In this document: positions 16,658-17,913 of the stretch, piece by piece
Layout of the letters: the number at the start of each line of letters is the position of its first letter
Numbering within the stretch: the first letter of the stretch is position 1
NCBI GenBank assembly: GCA_002717915.1
Contig: PBCV01000032.1
Coordinates: forward strand, 1-17,913
Reading direction: 5' to 3'
From: Fidelibacterota bacterium
GTDB lineage: Bacteria; Fidelibacterota; Marinisomatia; Marinisomatales; UBA1611
Length of the DNA: 17,913 nt
Notes under the pieces: generated by a model
What the model was told of the DNA's origin: nothing
What the model saw: the letters and a program-made list of their open reading frames with translations, nothing else
Database searches by the model: none
Made by a program: the position numbers and the translations under genes

Positions 16658-16680
16658 GGGCAATTGCCCAAAATATTTTG
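16658..16680. repeat. Two adjacent 12-bp perfect palindromes
   Basis: GGGCAATTGCCC (16658-16669) and CAAAATATTTTG (16669-16680) are both perfect palindromes and share one C. They lie about 50 bases upstream of the -35 box of the polysaccharide operon promoter and 71 bases before the serS start. The GC-rich one stands out from its AT-rich surroundings. Binding of a dimeric regulator is possible. Neither has a T tract that would make it a terminator. Confidence 0.45.
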
Positions 16681-16741
16681 ATTTAGCCATAAGATTAGTA
16701 ATGAACTATTATTCAAAATAAATTATTCCCATAATTATTGA

Positions 16742-17913
<1,172 letters not shown>

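Overview
The window looks like part of the chromosome of an AT-rich, Gram-negative bacterium. It carries one nearly complete locus for a Wzx/Wzy-type extracellular polysaccharide (capsule or O-antigen-like glycan). An outer membrane is implied by a Wza-like export protein and a Wzi-like outer-membrane barrel. Low GC, few convincing Shine-Dalgarno sites, and the style of the Wzi, oxidoreductase and SLBB proteins suggest an FCB-group environmental lineage, possibly a Candidatus Neomarinimicrobiota-like marine bacterium. That placement is tentative because no rRNA or other phylogenetic marker could be searched.

Layout. (1) Positions 3-2200, + strand: the dTDP-sugar genes rfbC (5' end missing), rfbB and rfbA, tightly coupled. 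rfbD is not in the window. (2) Positions 2197-16471 (possibly 16513), - strand: a 14.3-kb run of 12 genes that mostly overlap or abut. In transcription order they are a Wza-like SLBB export protein, a Wzz-like co-polymerase with an N-terminal winged helix-turn-helix, a Wzx flippase, a Wzy polymerase, a GT4 glycosyltransferase, a sulfotransferase, a second GT4 glycosyltransferase, a Gfo/Idh/MocA dehydrogenase, a hexapeptide N-acetyltransferase, a PLP sugar aminotransferase, the initiating polyprenyl glycosylphosphotransferase and a Wzi-like barrel. (3) Positions 16472-16750: an intergenic control region with a good sigma70-like promoter reading into the operon, an inverted repeat over its -10/start region, and two adjacent 12-bp palindromes. 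(4) Positions 16751-17913, + strand: serS (seryl-tRNA synthetase), divergent and cut by the window end.

How the genes fit together. RfbA/B/C make a dTDP-deoxysugar precursor. The dehydrogenase, aminotransferase and acetyltransferase make a 3-acetamido-type sugar. The phosphotransferase loads the first sugar onto undecaprenyl phosphate and the two GT4 enzymes extend it. The sulfotransferase probably sulfates the glycan. Wzx flips the repeat unit, Wzy polymerises it, the Wzz-like protein sets length, and the Wza-like and Wzi-like proteins export and anchor the product.

The most unusual feature is the Wzz-like protein, whose cytoplasmic N-terminus carries an apparent DNA-binding winged helix. 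With the operator-like inverted repeat at the operon promoter, this suggests a membrane-anchored regulator that links the state of the assembly machine to transcription of its own locus. No tyrosine-kinase partner (Wzc/CpsD type) is present.
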